A stretch of DNA of 64,000 nucleotides from contig NZ_JAFBBJ010000001.1 in NCBI RefSeq assembly GCF_016907085.1, positions 868,001 to 932,000 of the forward strand. Direction: 5' to 3'. The first letter of the stretch is position 1. Each line of letters opens with the position of its first letter. Shown piece after piece: positions 12,682-23,693 of this stretch. The notes under the pieces are model-generated. The model worked only from the letters and a program-made list of their open reading frames with translations. It did not search any database and had not been told where the DNA came from. Made by a program: the position numbers and the translations under genes. This DNA is from Clavibacter michiganensis (GTDB lineage: Bacteria; Actinomycetota; Actinomycetes; Actinomycetales; Microbacteriaceae).

Positions 12682-13205
12682 TTCCCTTCGTTGTCGTCGT
12701 CGTGCGCGATGCGCTGGATCCGCTGGAGGGCGTCGACGAGCGCGGTCTTCTCGCGCGGGTCGATCACCCGGAGGTACGTGTCGACCGCGGTTCCGGCGTC
12801 CGCGTCGAGGATCCAGGTCACGGCCACCAGGCCGCCCTCCTCCACCACGCGGTCGATCGCGTAGGTCGCGAGCCCGGATCCCGTGATGCGGTCGGCGGGC
12901 ACGAGCACCTCGCGCTCGCCGTCGATCGCGAGCACCAGGCCCGCGTCGTGCACCCGGGCCGCGGCGCGCCCGCGGAAGCCGAGGGGCGCGACCGTGAGCC
13001 GGTCGAGCGGCTCGCCGGCCGTGGTCGTGGCGACGTAGAGCACGTCGACCTCGAGCGTCGGGGCGCCGAGCCCGGCGGGCGGACGCGGCGGCTCGGGCAG
13101 CGCGCGCTGGCGTCGGCGGCGCGCGCGCCAGCCGAGCACCATGAGCGCGAGGAGCAGGAGGAGGAAGGCGATCACCGTGATCGCGGGTCCGATGCGGTCG
13201 CTCAT
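12678..13205 (-). CDS. Single-pass membrane protein with a PH-like C-terminal domain
   Basis: A 175-residue protein of unknown function. One membrane segment (about residues 6-25, [14 protein letters not shown] onward) is followed by an Arg-rich cytoplasmic stretch (WRARRRRQR) and a soluble beta-rich domain of about 120 residues resembling bacterial PH-like folds; it ends in an acidic tail. Position, size and topology match Rv1382, which lies between pyrC and carA in Mycobacterium tuberculosis, so the gene is a conserved passenger of actinobacterial pyr operons. It overlaps pyrC (ATGA) and carA (GTGA). No catalytic motif is visible. A role in pyrimidine metabolism would be guesswork. Confidence 0.85.
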   Translation of the reverse strand: MSDRIGPAITVIAFLLLLLALMVLGWRARRRRQRALPEPPRPPAGLGAPTLEVDVLYVATTTAGEPLDRLTVAPLGFRGRAAARVHDAGLVLAIDGEREVLVPADRITGSGLATYAIDRVVEEGGLVAVTWILDADAGTAVDTYLRVIDPREKTALVDALQRIQRIAHDDDNEGK

Positions 13206-14611
13206 GCGCGTCCCGCCCGGGCGCCGGAGGAGGAAGCGTCGCGCGCGTCGGCGTCCGCGCGGTCGCGGAGGACCGCGGCGCGGGCGACCGTCTCGCGGTC
13301 GACGAGCGCGCCGTCGAGCACGGTCGGGTAGCCGCGGTGGAAGGTGGCGACGACGCGGCCGGGCAGCGTCATCTCCAGGTACGGCGAGTTGCCGCTGAGG
13401 CCGCCGAGGTCGTCGCGGCCGAAGACGCGCGACGCGGCCGGGTTGTACAGCGTGATGTCGGCCGGGGATCCGCCCTCGAGCGCGTGCCCGTGCTCGGCGA
13501 GCCGGCCGATGCGCGCGGGCGCGTGCGACATGACCCGCGCGACGCCCGCCCAGTCGAGGAGCCCCGTGTCGACCATGGCGAGCTGCACCACGGAGAGCGC
13601 CGACTCGAGGCCGACCATGCCGAACGCGGCCGCGTCCCACTCGCAGTCCTTGGCCTCGGTGGGGTGCGGCGCGTGGTCGGTCGCGACGACGTCGATCGTG
13701 CCGTCGGCGAGGGCCTGGCGGAGGGCCTCGACGTCCTCGCGGCGGCGGAGCGGCGGGTTCACCTTGTAGCGCGCGTCGTAGCCGGCGACCAGGTCCTCGG
13801 TGAGGAGCAGGTGGTGCGGCGTGACCTCCGCGGTGACGTCGACGCCGCGGGCCTTGGCCCAGCGGATCACGTCGACCGAGCCGGCGGTGGAGACGTGGCA
13901 GACGTGCAGGCGGGATCCGACGTGCTCGGCGAGCAGGACGTCGCGCGCGATGATCGACTCCTCGGCGACCGCGGGCCAGCCCGTGATGCCGAGCTCGCCG
14001 GACAGCGCGCCCTCGTTCATGGTGGCGCCCTCGGTGAGGCGCGGGTCCTGCGCGTGCTGCGCGATCACGCCGTCGAAGGCCTTCACGTACTCGAGCGCGC
14101 GGCGCATGAGCAGCGGGTCGGAGACGCACTTCCCGTCGTCGGAGAAGACGCGGACGGCGGCGCGGCTGGAGGCCATCGCGCCGATCTCGGCCATCGACTC
14201 CCCCGCCAGGCCGACCGAGACGGCGCCGATGGGGCGCACGGTCGCGTACCCGGCGGCGTCGCCGAGGGCCTTGACCTGCTCGACCACGCCCGCCGTGTCC
14301 TGCACGGGCATGGTGTTCGCCATCGCGAAGACCGCGGTGAAGCCGCCGAGGGCCGCCGCGCGGGATCCCGTGAGCACGGTCTCGCTCTGCTCGTAGCCGG
14401 GCTCGCGGAGGTGCACGTGCAGGTCGACGAGGCCGGGCAGCGCGACGAGGCCGTCGGCCTCGATGACGTGCGCGCCCGCGGCGGCTTCGAGGTCGGGCCC
14501 GATCTCGCGGATCAGGCCGTCCGCGACGAGGATGTCGGCGCGCTCGCCCGACGGCATGGTCGCGCCGCGGATCAGGTGGGTGTCGTCGGGGTTCATCGCG
14601 TTCTGGGTCAT
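13202..14611 (-). CDS. pyrC: Dihydroorotase
   Basis: Cyclises carbamoyl aspartate to dihydroorotate. A 469-residue class I dihydroorotase of the amidohydrolase superfamily: zinc ligands His65 and His67 in [10 protein letters not shown], further ligands in IAQHAQDP and VCHVSTAGS, and the catalytic Asp in [12 protein letters not shown]. The length is slightly above the usual 430 because of a C-terminal Ala/Asp-rich extension of about 25 residues. Its ATG overlaps the pyrB stop (ATGA); a second in-frame ATG five codons later is also possible. Confidence 0.97.
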   Translation of the reverse strand: MTQNAMNPDDTHLIRGATMPSGERADILVADGLIREIGPDLEAAAGAHVIEADGLVALPGLVDLHVHLREPGYEQSETVLTGSRAAALGGFTAVFAMANTMPVQDTAGVVEQVKALGDAAGYATVRPIGAVSVGLAGESMAEIGAMASSRAAVRVFSDDGKCVSDPLLMRRALEYVKAFDGVIAQHAQDPRLTEGATMNEGALSGELGITGWPAVAEESIIARDVLLAEHVGSRLHVCHVSTAGSVDVIRWAKARGVDVTAEVTPHHLLLTEDLVAGYDARYKVNPPLRRREDVEALRQALADGTIDVVATDHAPHPTEAKDCEWDAAAFGMVGLESALSVVQLAMVDTGLLDWAGVARVMSHAPARIGRLAEHGHALEGGSPADITLYNPAASRVFGRDDLGGLSGNSPYLEMTLPGRVVATFHRGYPTVLDGALVDRETVARAAVLRDRADADARDASSSGARAGRA

Positions 14612-15564
14612 CGGTCGGCCTTCCCGTCGCCGGACAGCAGGAGGTAGAGGACGGCCATGCGCACCGAGACGCCGTTGGCGACCTGCTCGCGCACCGTGGA
14701 CCTCTCCGAGTCGGCGGCGGCGGCGGATATCTCGAGCCCGCGGTTCATGGGCCCCGGGTGCATGACGATCGTATCGGGCCCGAGGAGCGCGAGGCGCGCG
14801 TCGTCCAGCCCCCAGATGCGCGCGTACTCGCGCGGGTTCGGGAAGAAGGCGGCGCGCATGCGCTCGGCCTGGATCCGGAGCATCATCACGGCGTCGGGCT
14901 TCCCCTCCGCGAGCGCCGCGTCGAGGTCGTAGCGGACGGTGACGGGCCAGGATCCGACGCCCACGGGCACGAGCGTGGGCGGCGCGACGAGCGTGACCTC
15001 GGCGCCGAGCGTCGTGAGCAGCCACGCGTTGGAGCGCGCGACTCGGCTGTGGAGCACGTCGCCGACGATGACGACGCGCGTGCCGTCGAGGCCCTTCCCG
15101 CGCGCGGCGGATCCGTGCAGCCGGCGGCGGATGGTGAACGCGTCGAGCAGCGCCTGCGTGGGGTGCTCGTGCGTGCCGTCGCCCGCGTTGACGATGCCGG
15201 CGTCGATCCAGCCGCTGCCGGCGAGCGTGTGCGGCGCGCCCGAGGAGGGGTGCCGGACGACCACGCCGTCGGCGCCCATGGCCTGCAGCGTCTGCGCGGT
15301 GTCCTTGAGGCTCTCGCCCTTGGAGACGCTCGAGCCCTTCGCGCTGAAGTTGATGACGTCGGCCGACAGGCGCTTGGCGGCGGCCTCGAACGAGATGCGG
15401 GTGCGGGTCGAGTCCTCGAAGAAGAGGTTGACGACCGTGCGGCCGCGGAGCGCGGGGGTCTTCTTGATCTCGCGCGTGCCGACGTCGGCCATGTCCTCGG
15501 CGACGTCGAGGATGTGGAGGGCCTCGTCCCGGGACAGGTCGCGCGTGGAGAGCAGGTGCCTCAT
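14608..15564 (-). CDS. pyrB: Aspartate carbamoyltransferase catalytic subunit
   Basis: Condenses carbamoyl phosphate with aspartate, the committed step of the pathway. The 318 residues contain the carbamoyl-phosphate loop [15 protein letters not shown] (about 50-64), the HPTQALLD motif and the C-terminal [11 protein letters not shown]. There is no pyrI regulatory subunit nearby, which fits a trimeric enzyme controlled at expression level by PyrR. The ATG overlaps the pyrR stop by four bases (ATGA). Confidence 0.97.
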   Translation of the reverse strand: MRHLLSTRDLSRDEALHILDVAEDMADVGTREIKKTPALRGRTVVNLFFEDSTRTRISFEAAAKRLSADVINFSAKGSSVSKGESLKDTAQTLQAMGADGVVVRHPSSGAPHTLAGSGWIDAGIVNAGDGTHEHPTQALLDAFTIRRRLHGSAARGKGLDGTRVVIVGDVLHSRVARSNAWLLTTLGAEVTLVAPPTLVPVGVGSWPVTVRYDLDAALAEGKPDAVMMLRIQAERMRAAFFPNPREYARIWGLDDARLALLGPDTIVMHPGPMNRGLEISAAAADSERSTVREQVANGVSVRMAVLYLLLSGDGKADR

Positions 15565-16145
15565 CGCGTCGCCCCCTCGTCGGCGGCTCCGGTCGCGGGC
15601 TCGTCGTCCGGGCCGGCGATGCTCACCGACTCCTCGCCGTCGGTCTCCTCGAGCCGGACGAAGATCCGCTCGGCGAGGCTGGACGGCAGGTTCTTGCCCA
15701 CGAAGTCGGCGCGGATGGGGAGCTCGCGGTGGCCGCGGTCGACCAGCGCGGCGAGCCGCACGGCCGTGGGGCGGCCGAGGTCGCCGATCGCGTCGAGGGC
15801 GGCGCGCACGGTGCGGCCGGAGAACAGCACGTCGTCGACGAGCACGACGGTGCGGCCGTCGACGCCGCCGGCGGGCAGCCGCGTGGGCGCGGGCGCGCGG
15901 GTGGGGTTCCGCTGCAGGTCGTCGCGGTACATGGTGACGTCGAGCGAGCCCACCAGGTCGGCGGGGGCCTCGGGCTCGAGGCGGGCGATGATCCGGCCGA
16001 TGCGCTCGGCGAGGACGGTGCCGCGGGTGGGGATCCCGAGGAGCAGCAGGTCGTGGGGACCGCGGTTCGACTCGAGGATCTCGTGGGCGATGCGCGTGAG
16101 CGCACGGGTGATGTCAGAGGGCTGCAGCACGATGCGCTGAGGCAA
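15561..16145 (-). CDS. pyrR: Pyrimidine operon regulator / uracil phosphoribosyltransferase PyrR
   Basis: UMP-responsive mRNA-binding regulator of pyr genes with uracil phosphoribosyltransferase activity. The PRPP loop [20 protein letters not shown] (about 97-116) and the start [19 protein letters not shown] are diagnostic; the 194 residues include a C-terminal acidic extension. The start is a TTG, fixed by a strong AGGAGG five bases upstream and by alignment of the following residues with the family start. As first gene of the operon it is well placed to repress everything downstream. I see no antiterminator/terminator pair in the short leader, so control by binding near the ribosome site, as reported for mycobacteria, is more likely than attenuation. 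Confidence 0.95.
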   Translation of the reverse strand: MPQRIVLQPSDITRALTRIAHEILESNRGPHDLLLLGIPTRGTVLAERIGRIIARLEPEAPADLVGSLDVTMYRDDLQRNPTRAPAPTRLPAGGVDGRTVVLVDDVLFSGRTVRAALDAIGDLGRPTAVRLAALVDRGHRELPIRADFVGKNLPSSLAERIFVRLEETDGEESVSIAGPDDEPATGAADEGATR

Positions 16146-16175
16146 TCCGACCTCCTTCCCCGCCTCTCGGGACGG

Positions 16176-16205
16176 ATGTTAAAGGTGGTCTGTTCCGCCG
16201 GTCAC
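16176..16205 (-). promoter_or_regulatory. Candidate promoter of the pyr operon
   Basis: On the minus strand GTGACC (16200-16205), an 18-base spacer and TAACAT (16176-16181) precede the TTG of pyrR; the predicted leader is only about 25 bases and holds the AGGAGG. The match to TTGACA is partial, so this is tentative. Confidence 0.4.
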
Positions 16206-16257
16206 TCTAGCGGGTGTCCCCCGTGCGCGGGGTGCGTCGCGCAGCCCGCGCGTGTCC

Positions 16258-18303
<2,046 letters not shown>

Positions 18304-18309
18304 GCGCCG

Positions 18310-18315
18310 ACGCTA
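18310..18315 (-). promoter_or_regulatory. -10 box (TAGCGT) for leaderless acs
   Basis: TAGCGT on the minus strand, then six bases, then the acs ATG. No ribosome binding site lies between, and no good -35 was seen. Confidence 0.45.
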
Positions 18316-18376
18316 CGGGCGGCGCGGCCCCGATCCGGAACCGGGACGTCACGCGACGACACGGAGAGGGAGGCCG

Positions 18377-19240
18377 TCAGCCCCAGCGGCGGACGAGCAC
18401 CCGCTCCACGAGGCCCACGACCGCGTCGGTGACGGCGCCCAGCACGGCGAGCAGCACGATCGCGAGCAGCACCCGGTCGACGCGTCCGTTCGAGGACGAC
18501 TCCGTGAGCAGGTACCCGAGCCCCATCGACGCGGCGAGGAGCTCCGCCGCCACGAGGAACAGCCACGACTGGGCGAGCGCGAGCCGGAGCCCCGAGACGA
18601 CGGCGGGCAGCACGGCGGGCAGCTGCACGGTGACCAGCAGCGGGATCCGCGTGAGCCCGTACGCGCGCCCCACCTCCACGAGGTGCGGGTCCACGTGCCG
18701 GAGCGCGCCCGCGACCGTCGTGTACACGGGGAACATCGCGCCGATGGCGACGAGCGTCACCTTGGAGTCCTCGTTGATCCCCATCCAGAGCAGCAGCAGC
18801 GGCACCCACGCCAGCGACGGCACGGTGCGGAACGCGCCGGCGGTGGGCGCGAGGAGGAGCAGGCCGACGCGGGAGAGCCCGACGACGGCGCCGAGCACGA
18901 GGCCCACGGTGGCGCCGAGCGCGAAGCCGAGCAGGACGCGCTGCAGTGAGATGGCGACGTACTGGCCGAGGATCCCCTGCTGGCCGAGCTCAACGCCGGC
19001 GCGCACGACGTCGAGCGGCGCGGGCAGGAGGTGCGGCGCGACCGCGCCCGTGGCGGTGACGACCGCCCAGAGGCCGACCACCAGGACGGGCACGACGAGG
19101 CCCACGCCGACCCGGACGAGCGCGCCGCCCGTCGCGCGGCCCGGGGCTCGTCGCGCGACGCGGCCGTCGTCGTCCGGGGCGTCGGCGGCCGTGCGGTCGT
19201 CGGCGCGGACGATCTCCCGCGCGGGCCGGAGCGCGGTCAT
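18377..19240 (-). CDS. SsuC-like ABC transporter permease
   Basis: A 287-residue membrane permease of the sulfonate/nitrate/taurine importer family. About six hydrophobic segments run from residue 38 to the C-terminus; the EAA-type loop that docks on the ATPase is seen as EVGRAYGLTRIPLLVTVQLPA. The first 37 residues are polar and probably cytoplasmic. Its ATG overlaps the stop of the binding-protein gene (ATGA), and the ATPase gene comes first in the operon, so all three subunits are made together. The substrate cannot be read from sequence; aliphatic sulfonates are the most common for this family. Confidence 0.88.
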   Translation of the reverse strand: MTALRPAREIVRADDRTAADAPDDDGRVARRAPGRATGGALVRVGVGLVVPVLVVGLWAVVTATGAVAPHLLPAPLDVVRAGVELGQQGILGQYVAISLQRVLLGFALGATVGLVLGAVVGLSRVGLLLLAPTAGAFRTVPSLAWVPLLLLWMGINEDSKVTLVAIGAMFPVYTTVAGALRHVDPHLVEVGRAYGLTRIPLLVTVQLPAVLPAVVSGLRLALAQSWLFLVAAELLAASMGLGYLLTESSSNGRVDRVLLAIVLLAVLGAVTDAVVGLVERVLVRRWG

Positions 19241-20289
19241 CCGGCGGACCCGGAGGCGGGATCCGCGGCCTCGGCGAACCGCGGCTCGAACAGCTCGTCG
19301 AGGGCCGTGTCGACCTTCCCCTGGTCCGGCACGTCGCCGGACTCCACGAGGATCGGGCCGACGCGCTCGAGCACGTCGCGCTGGGCGTCGCCGGGCACGG
19401 GATCGACGCCGAGGTTCGTGCGGTCGATCACCGTGGACGCCACGGCCGGGTCGATCGCGGCGGCCTGCGCGAGGATCGCCGCCGTCTCGTCGGGGTGGTC
19501 GACGGCCCAGGCCCGCGCCTCCTCGTAGGAGTCGACGACGGCCTGCGCGAGGTCGGGCGACGCGTCGAGGAACGACTGCGTGGCGTTGAGGAACCCGTAG
19601 GTCGCGAAGTCGACGTTGCGGTACAGCAGCGTGGATCCCGCCTCGGCCTCGCTCGCGGCCATGAGCGGGTCGAGCCCCGCCCACGCGTCGACGGAGCCGT
19701 TCTCGAGGGCGGCGCGGCCGTCGGCGTGCTGGAGGTTCTGGATGGTGACGTCGGAGGCGGGGATGCCCGCCTCCTCGAGCGTCTGCAGCAGGAAGAAGTA
19801 GGGGTCGGTGCCCTTCGTCGCGGCGATGTCGGCGCCGCGCAGCTGGTCGACGCTCGTGATGGGCGACCCCTTCGGCACGACGATCGCGGTCCACTCCGGC
19901 TGCGAGTACACGTCGATGGTGCGGATGGGCGATCCGTTGGCCCGGGCGAGGAGCGCGGCGGACCCGGCGGTGGATCCCACGTCCACGGCACCCGCGCGCA
20001 GCAGCTCGTTGGCCTTGTTCGAGCCGGCGCTCTGCACCCAGTCGACCTTCACGTCCGACCCGAGCCGCTTCTCCACGAGGCCCTGGTCCTTCACGATGAG
20101 GCTCAGCGGGTTGTAGGTCGCCCAGTCGAGGGTGAGCGTGTCGGCGCTCCAGCCCGCGGCATCCGCGGTGGCGTCGGCGGCGGGGGCGACGGCCGACCCC
20201 TCCCCCGCGGCGCATCCGGCGAGGAGCATCGCGGCGGCGCCCGCGAGCGCGAGGGCGGGGATGGATCTGCGGGGCAGGAGACGGGTCAC
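19237..20289 (-). CDS. SsuA-like substrate-binding lipoprotein of an ABC importer
   Basis: A 350-residue extracytoplasmic binding protein. It starts with a lipoprotein signal: basic RLLPRR, a hydrophobic stretch and the lipobox LLAGC with the lipidated cysteine at residue 26. The mature part has the NMT1/SsuA-type fold, with DVGSTAGSAAL and the hinge-proximal WTAIVVPKGSPI typical of binding proteins for sulfonates, taurine or nitrate. The GTG start has AGGA seven bases upstream. Unlike typical SsuABC operons, no monooxygenase (ssuD) is beside it, so the substrate is left open. Confidence 0.88.
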   Translation of the reverse strand: MTRLLPRRSIPALALAGAAAMLLAGCAAGEGSAVAPAADATADAAGWSADTLTLDWATYNPLSLIVKDQGLVEKRLGSDVKVDWVQSAGSNKANELLRAGAVDVGSTAGSAALLARANGSPIRTIDVYSQPEWTAIVVPKGSPITSVDQLRGADIAATKGTDPYFFLLQTLEEAGIPASDVTIQNLQHADGRAALENGSVDAWAGLDPLMAASEAEAGSTLLYRNVDFATYGFLNATQSFLDASPDLAQAVVDSYEEARAWAVDHPDETAAILAQAAAIDPAVASTVIDRTNLGVDPVPGDAQRDVLERVGPILVESGDVPDQGKVDTALDELFEPRFAEAADPASGSAG

Positions 20290-20362
20290 GGTGGGTCCTC
20301 GGTGCGGTGTCGGATGGTGGCAGGTCGGGTGGTCGAGCGGCTGGTGTCGGTGGTGGTCGGGC

Positions 20363-21214
20363 TCAGCGCGCCCGATGGCCCGGCACGCCGAGCCCCTCGA
20401 GCAGCTCGGCGCGGAGGGCGGCGAGGGTCGCGTCGCCGCGGTCGCGCGGGCGGGCGCCCGGCACATCGAGGACGCGGCGGACCGTCGCGCCCGGAGCGGC
20501 GCCCTCCGCGGGATCCGGGCCGAGCAGCACCACGCGGTCGGCGAGGTGCAGGGCCTCGTCCACGTCGTGCGTGACGAGGAGGACCGTGGTCGGGATGGCG
20601 GCGTGCACGTCGAGCAGCAGGTCCTGCATGCGGAGGCGCGTGAGGGCGTCGAGCGCGCCGAACGGCTCGTCGAGCACGAGGACACGGGGCCGCCGGGCGA
20701 GCGCGCGGGCCAGCGACGCGCGCTGCGCCATGCCGCCGGAGACCTGTCGCGGACGGAGGTCGGCGGCCTCGGCGAGGCCCGTGAGCTCGAGCAGGTCGCG
20801 CACGCGGGCGTCGCCCTCGGCACGCGGCACGTCGCGGGGCAGGCCGAGGCGCACGTTGGCGCGGATCGTGCGCCACGGCAGCAGCCGCGGCTCCTGGAAC
20901 GCGACGGCGGAGCGCTGGTCGACGTCGCGCACGGGCGTGCCGTCGATGCGGATGGATCCGGCGTCCGGCCGGTCGAGCCCGCTCACCTGGCGGAGGAGGG
21001 TCGACTTGCCGCAGCCGGACGGCCCGAGGATCGCGACGACGTCGCCCGCGGCGAGGTCGAGGTCCACGTCCCGGAGCACGGTGCGCCCTGCCCGGGATCC
21101 CTCCACGGGGAACGAGCGGCCGACCCCGCGGAGCTCGACCGCGCCGGCGGAGCCGGGGGCTGGCGACGCGGCGGTCGTCGGGTCGGGTCGCGAGGCGGAT
21201 GCGGTGACGGGCAT
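20363..21214 (-). CDS. SsuB-like ABC transporter ATPase
   Basis: A 283-residue ATP-hydrolysing subunit that powers the importer encoded by the next two genes. Walker A GPSGCGKSTL (about 64-73), Q-loop FQEPRLLPWRT, signature VSGGMAQRASLARALA, Walker B VLVLDEPFGALD and the switch His in THDVDEAL are all intact. FQEPRLLPW is characteristic of the sulfonate/nitrate/taurine group. It is first in its operon; 73 bases separate it from the binding-protein gene. The start codon has no Shine-Dalgarno but a TAGCGT box six bases upstream. Confidence 0.93.
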   Translation of the reverse strand: MPVTASASRPDPTTAASPAPGSAGAVELRGVGRSFPVEGSRAGRTVLRDVDLDLAAGDVVAILGPSGCGKSTLLRQVSGLDRPDAGSIRIDGTPVRDVDQRSAVAFQEPRLLPWRTIRANVRLGLPRDVPRAEGDARVRDLLELTGLAEAADLRPRQVSGGMAQRASLARALARRPRVLVLDEPFGALDALTRLRMQDLLLDVHAAIPTTVLLVTHDVDEALHLADRVVLLGPDPAEGAAPGATVRRVLDVPGARPRDRGDATLAALRAELLEGLGVPGHRAR

Positions 21215-21220
21215 GACCCG

Positions 21221-21226
21221 ACGCTA
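21221..21226 (-). promoter_or_regulatory. -10 box (TAGCGT) for the leaderless SsuB-like operon
   Basis: TAGCGT followed by six bases and the ATG; the same hexamer and spacing occur before acs. Confidence 0.45.
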
Positions 21227-21255
21227 GGGCGACGCGCGCGCGGGCGATGCGGCCC

Positions 21256-21285
21256 GCGTCACGCGCCGTCGCGCAGCGTCACGCG
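21256..21285. promoter_or_regulatory. Paired 10-bp direct repeats upstream of the importer promoter
   Basis: GCGTCACGCG occurs at 21256-21265 and again at 21276-21285, exactly 20 bases (two helical turns) apart. Relative to a leaderless start at 21214 they are centred near -47 and -67, positions typical of an activator. The regulator is unknown. Confidence 0.3.
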
Positions 21286-21306
21286 GCGTAACGGGCTGGC
21301 GCGATC

Positions 21307-21396
21307 AGGCCCGCGCCGCCGCGATCCGCGCCAGTGTGCCGTCGACGCCCGGTCTAGGCCTGCGCCGCCGCGATCCGCGCCAGCATGCCGTTGACG
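21307..21396. repeat. Tandem duplication of the nusB 3' end (41-bp units, offset 49 bp)
   Basis: Unit 21307-21347 repeats 21356-21396 with 37 of 41 identities. The copy outside nusB would read VDGTLARIAAARA and a TGA, against VNGMLARIAAAQA and TAG at the real NusB end. It lies just after the nusB stop. Confidence 0.85.
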
Positions 21397-21767
21397 AACG
21401 ACGCCGACTCGTCCGTCGACAGCGACGACGCGAGGTCGACGCTCTCCGAGATCGCGACGCCGTCGGGCACGTCCGCGTTGAAGAGGATCTCCCAGATGCC
21501 GATGCGCAGGATCGCGCGGTCGACGGCGGGCATGCGGGCGAGCGTCCAGTTCACCGAGTACGTCTCGATGAGCTCGTCGATCTCGTCCTGGTGCGCGACG
21601 AACCCCTCGGCGATCTCGCGCGCGTACTGCCACGAGGCCTGCCGATCGGGCTCGGCGGCGGCGCGCTGCTGCTCGACCGCGAGGGTCGCGGGGATGGACT
21701 CGCCGCGGATGTCCGCGACGTAGAGGACGTCGAGGGCGCGCTTGCGCGCCTTGGTGCGTGCGCTCAC
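21354..21767 (-). CDS. nusB: Transcription antitermination factor NusB
   Basis: A 137-residue all-helical NusB, which with NusE (S10) binds boxA RNA and promotes antitermination of rRNA transcription. Family blocks: RKRALDVLYVADIRG at the N-terminus, MPAVDRAILRIGIWEIL in the middle and GVAISESVDLASSLSTDES near the end. The start is GTG and lies three bases after the efp stop, so efp and nusB are coupled. Only the very last codons differ from the pseudo-copy that follows the gene. Confidence 0.96.
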   Translation of the reverse strand: MSARTKARKRALDVLYVADIRGESIPATLAVEQQRAAAEPDRQASWQYAREIAEGFVAHQDEIDELIETYSVNWTLARMPAVDRAILRIGIWEILFNADVPDGVAISESVDLASSLSTDESASFVNGMLARIAAAQA

Positions 21768-21770
21768 GGG

Positions 21771-22334
21771 TCAGTCGGTGACGCGGCCGAGGTAGTCGCC
21801 CGTGCGGGTGTCCACCTTGACGCGCGTGCCCTGCTCGAGGAAGAGCGGGACCTGGATCTGGTGGCCGGTCTCGACGGTCGCGGGCTTGGTGCCGCCCGTC
21901 GAGCGGTCGCCCTGCAGGCCCGGCTCCGTGTACGTGATGGTGAGCACGACCGACGCGGGCAGCTCGACGTAGAGCCCCTCGCCGTTGTGCAGCGCCACGG
22001 TGACGTCCTGGTTCTCGAGCATGAAGTTCTTCGCGTCGCCGACCTGCGCCGCGGACAGCGTGATCTGGTCGTAGTCGCTCGTGTCCATGAACACGAAGTT
22101 CTCGCCGTCGGCGTAGAGGTACTGGAAGTCGCGGCGGTCGACCGTCTCGGTCTCGATCTTCGCGCCCGCGTTGAACGTGCGGTCGACGACCTTGCCGCTC
22201 ATCACGTTCTTGACCTTGGTGCGCACGAACGCGCCGCCCTTGCCCGGCTTGACGTGCTGGAACTCGATGACGGTCCACAGCTGGCCGTCCATGTTGAGGA
22301 CGACGCCGTTCTTGATGTCAGCGGTAGAGGCCAT
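21771..22334 (-). CDS. efp: Translation elongation factor P
   Basis: Relieves ribosomes stalled at polyproline. The 187-residue protein has the three beta-barrel domains of EF-P; the loop that reaches the peptidyl transferase centre is [10 protein letters not shown] with Lys32 at its tip. No lysine-modifying enzyme (EpmA) is visible in the window; some actinobacterial EF-Ps are thought to work unmodified. The C-terminal signature is seen as [22 protein letters not shown] 112-base gap separates it from aroQ and holds no clear terminator. AAGGA lies about 12 bases before the ATG. Confidence 0.97.
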   Translation of the reverse strand: MASTADIKNGVVLNMDGQLWTVIEFQHVKPGKGGAFVRTKVKNVMSGKVVDRTFNAGAKIETETVDRRDFQYLYADGENFVFMDTSDYDQITLSAAQVGDAKNFMLENQDVTVALHNGEGLYVELPASVVLTITYTEPGLQGDRSTGGTKPATVETGHQIQVPLFLEQGTRVKVDTRTGDYLGRVTD

Positions 22335-22446
22335 GCGGGGAGGGTCCTTGCCTGTTCGACGAGCGGGAGGTGCGGCGTCGGTGCGGCCGCACGGGGATGC
22401 CGGGAGCCGACCCGGTGCGGGCGGCGTGGCGATCCGAGGGATCAGC

Positions 22447-22887
22447 CTAACGGGTGCCGGTCACGACGTGCGCGAGGGCCAGGAGGTACGAGCCCTGCCC
22501 GAGGCCCGCGATGACGCCCGTCGCGACGGGCGAGATGACGCTGGTGTGCCGGAACTCCTCGCGTGCGTGCGGGTTGGAGATGTGCACCTCGATGAGGAGG
22601 ATCCCGGCCTTCGTCACGAGCGCGGCGGCGTCGCGGAGCGCGTACGAGTAGTGCGTGAAGGCGGCGGGGTTCATGATCACGGGGGTCCGGGCGTCGACGG
22701 CCTCGTGCAGCCAGCCGATGAGGGTCGCCTCGTCGTCGGTCTGCCGCAGGTCGATCTCGACGTCGTCGGGCGCGAACGCGACGAGCTCGCGGCGGAGGTC
22801 GTCGAGGGATCCCGTGCCGTACACGTCGGGCTCGCGGCTGCCGAGCCGTCCGAGGTTGGGGCCGTTGAGGACGAGCACGCGTGTCAT
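22447..22887 (-). CDS. aroQ: 3-dehydroquinate dehydratase, type II
   Basis: Dehydrates 3-dehydroquinate in the shikimate pathway. The 146-residue length and motifs are those of the dodecameric type II enzyme: [17 protein letters not shown] with the catalytic Tyr, [32 protein letters not shown] and [15 protein letters not shown]. It is separated from aroB by an SDR gene. A TAGGCT box six bases before the ATG and the lack of a Shine-Dalgarno suggest its own leaderless promoter within the aro cluster. Confidence 0.96.
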   Translation of the reverse strand: MTRVLVLNGPNLGRLGSREPDVYGTGSLDDLRRELVAFAPDDVEIDLRQTDDEATLIGWLHEAVDARTPVIMNPAAFTHYSYALRDAAALVTKAGILLIEVHISNPHAREEFRHTSVISPVATGVIAGLGQGSYLLALAHVVTGTR

Positions 22888-22893
22888 GGATCC

Positions 22894-22899
22894 AGCCTA
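22894..22899 (-). promoter_or_regulatory. -10 box (TAGGCT) for leaderless aroQ
   Basis: TAGGCT, six bases, ATG. The hexamer lies in the 20-base gap after the SDR gene, so aroQ-efp-nusB may be transcribed separately from aroB. Confidence 0.45.
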
Positions 22900-22907
22900 G
22901 GGGCGGG

Positions 22908-23693
22908 TCAGCCGACGCTCTGGCCGCCGTCGGAGCGGATGCGCTGGCCGTTGATCCAGCCGCCCTCGGCCGACAGCAGGAAGCAGACGAGCGCGGCGGC
23001 GTCGCGGGGCTCGGCGAGCCGGCCGCGGGGCGTGGCCTGCCGGAGGCCCTCGCGCAGCTCGGGCGTGAACCAGCCGGTGTCGGTGGGCCCGGGATCCACG
23101 AGGTTCGCCGTGACGCGCACGTGCTCGAGCTCGCGCGCGGCCGCGATGACGATCCGGTCGAGCGCGGCCTTGCTCGCGCCGTACGGCACGTTGCCGACCA
23201 CGTGGTCGCTCGTGAGCGCCACGATGCGGCCGGCGCCGGGCTCGGCGCGGTACCGCCGGGCGAAGCCCTGGATGAGCTGGAGCGACGCTCGCACGTTCAC
23301 GGCGAGGTGCCGGTCGAGGGCCTCCACGGTCGTGTCGAGGAGGCCGCTGTCGACCGACTCGGCGTGGCTGAGCACGAGGCCCGTGATGGGGCCGAGCTCC
23401 CGCTCGACCTCGTCGAGGATCCGCTCGGCCGCGCCCGTGTCCATCAGGTCGGCCTCGATCGCGTGCGCGCGGCCGCCGGCGCGCTCGACGGCGTCGGCGA
23501 CCCGCGCGGGGTCCTCGGGCTGCGGGCCCCAGGGCATGCGCGCGTCGTAGGCCGACCAGTACGAGAAGGCCACGTCCCACCCGCCGAGGGCCAGGTCCTC
23601 GGCGATGGCCGCGCCGAGCCCCGCGACCCGGCCGACGCCCGTGATCAGCGCGACGGGCCGGACGGGCGCGTCGGGATGCGCGGGGTCGGTCAC
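22908..23693 (-). CDS. Short-chain dehydrogenase/reductase inserted in the aro cluster
   Basis: A 261-residue classical SDR. The cofactor loop is TGVGRVAGLGAAIA (about 19-32), slightly unusual in spacing; the catalytic Tyr-Lys pair is in PYGASKAALDR with the upstream Ser in ALTSDH; the C-terminus ends LSAEGGWINGQRIRSDGG. The form resembles 3-oxoacyl-ACP reductase-like SDRs, but the substrate cannot be told. Its GTG overlaps the aroB stop (GTGA), so it is translated with aroB. In Mycobacterium this interval has no SDR, so it is a lineage-specific insertion. No base-composition shift is evident. Confidence 0.88.
   Translation of the reverse strand: MTDPAHPDAPVRPVALITGVGRVAGLGAAIAEDLALGGWDVAFSYWSAYDARMPWGPQPEDPARVADAVERAGGRAHAIEADLMDTGAAERILDEVERELGPITGLVLSHAESVDSGLLDTTVEALDRHLAVNVRASLQLIQGFARRYRAEPGAGRIVALTSDHVVGNVPYGASKAALDRIVIAAARELEHVRVTANLVDPGPTDTGWFTPELREGLRQATPRGRLAEPRDAAALVCFLLSAEGGWINGQRIRSDGGQSVG

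Noticed and set aside
16206..16257. PyrR attenuator or acs terminator in the acs-pyrR gap
   Set aside because: Only a 5-bp stem (CCCCG/CGGGG) is present, with no alternative pairing or T-run; too weak to call.
22444..22449. TAGGCT at the aroQ stop as an efp promoter
   Set aside because: It would give a 100-base leader with no supporting -35; possible, but not separable from chance since the TAG is the stop codon.
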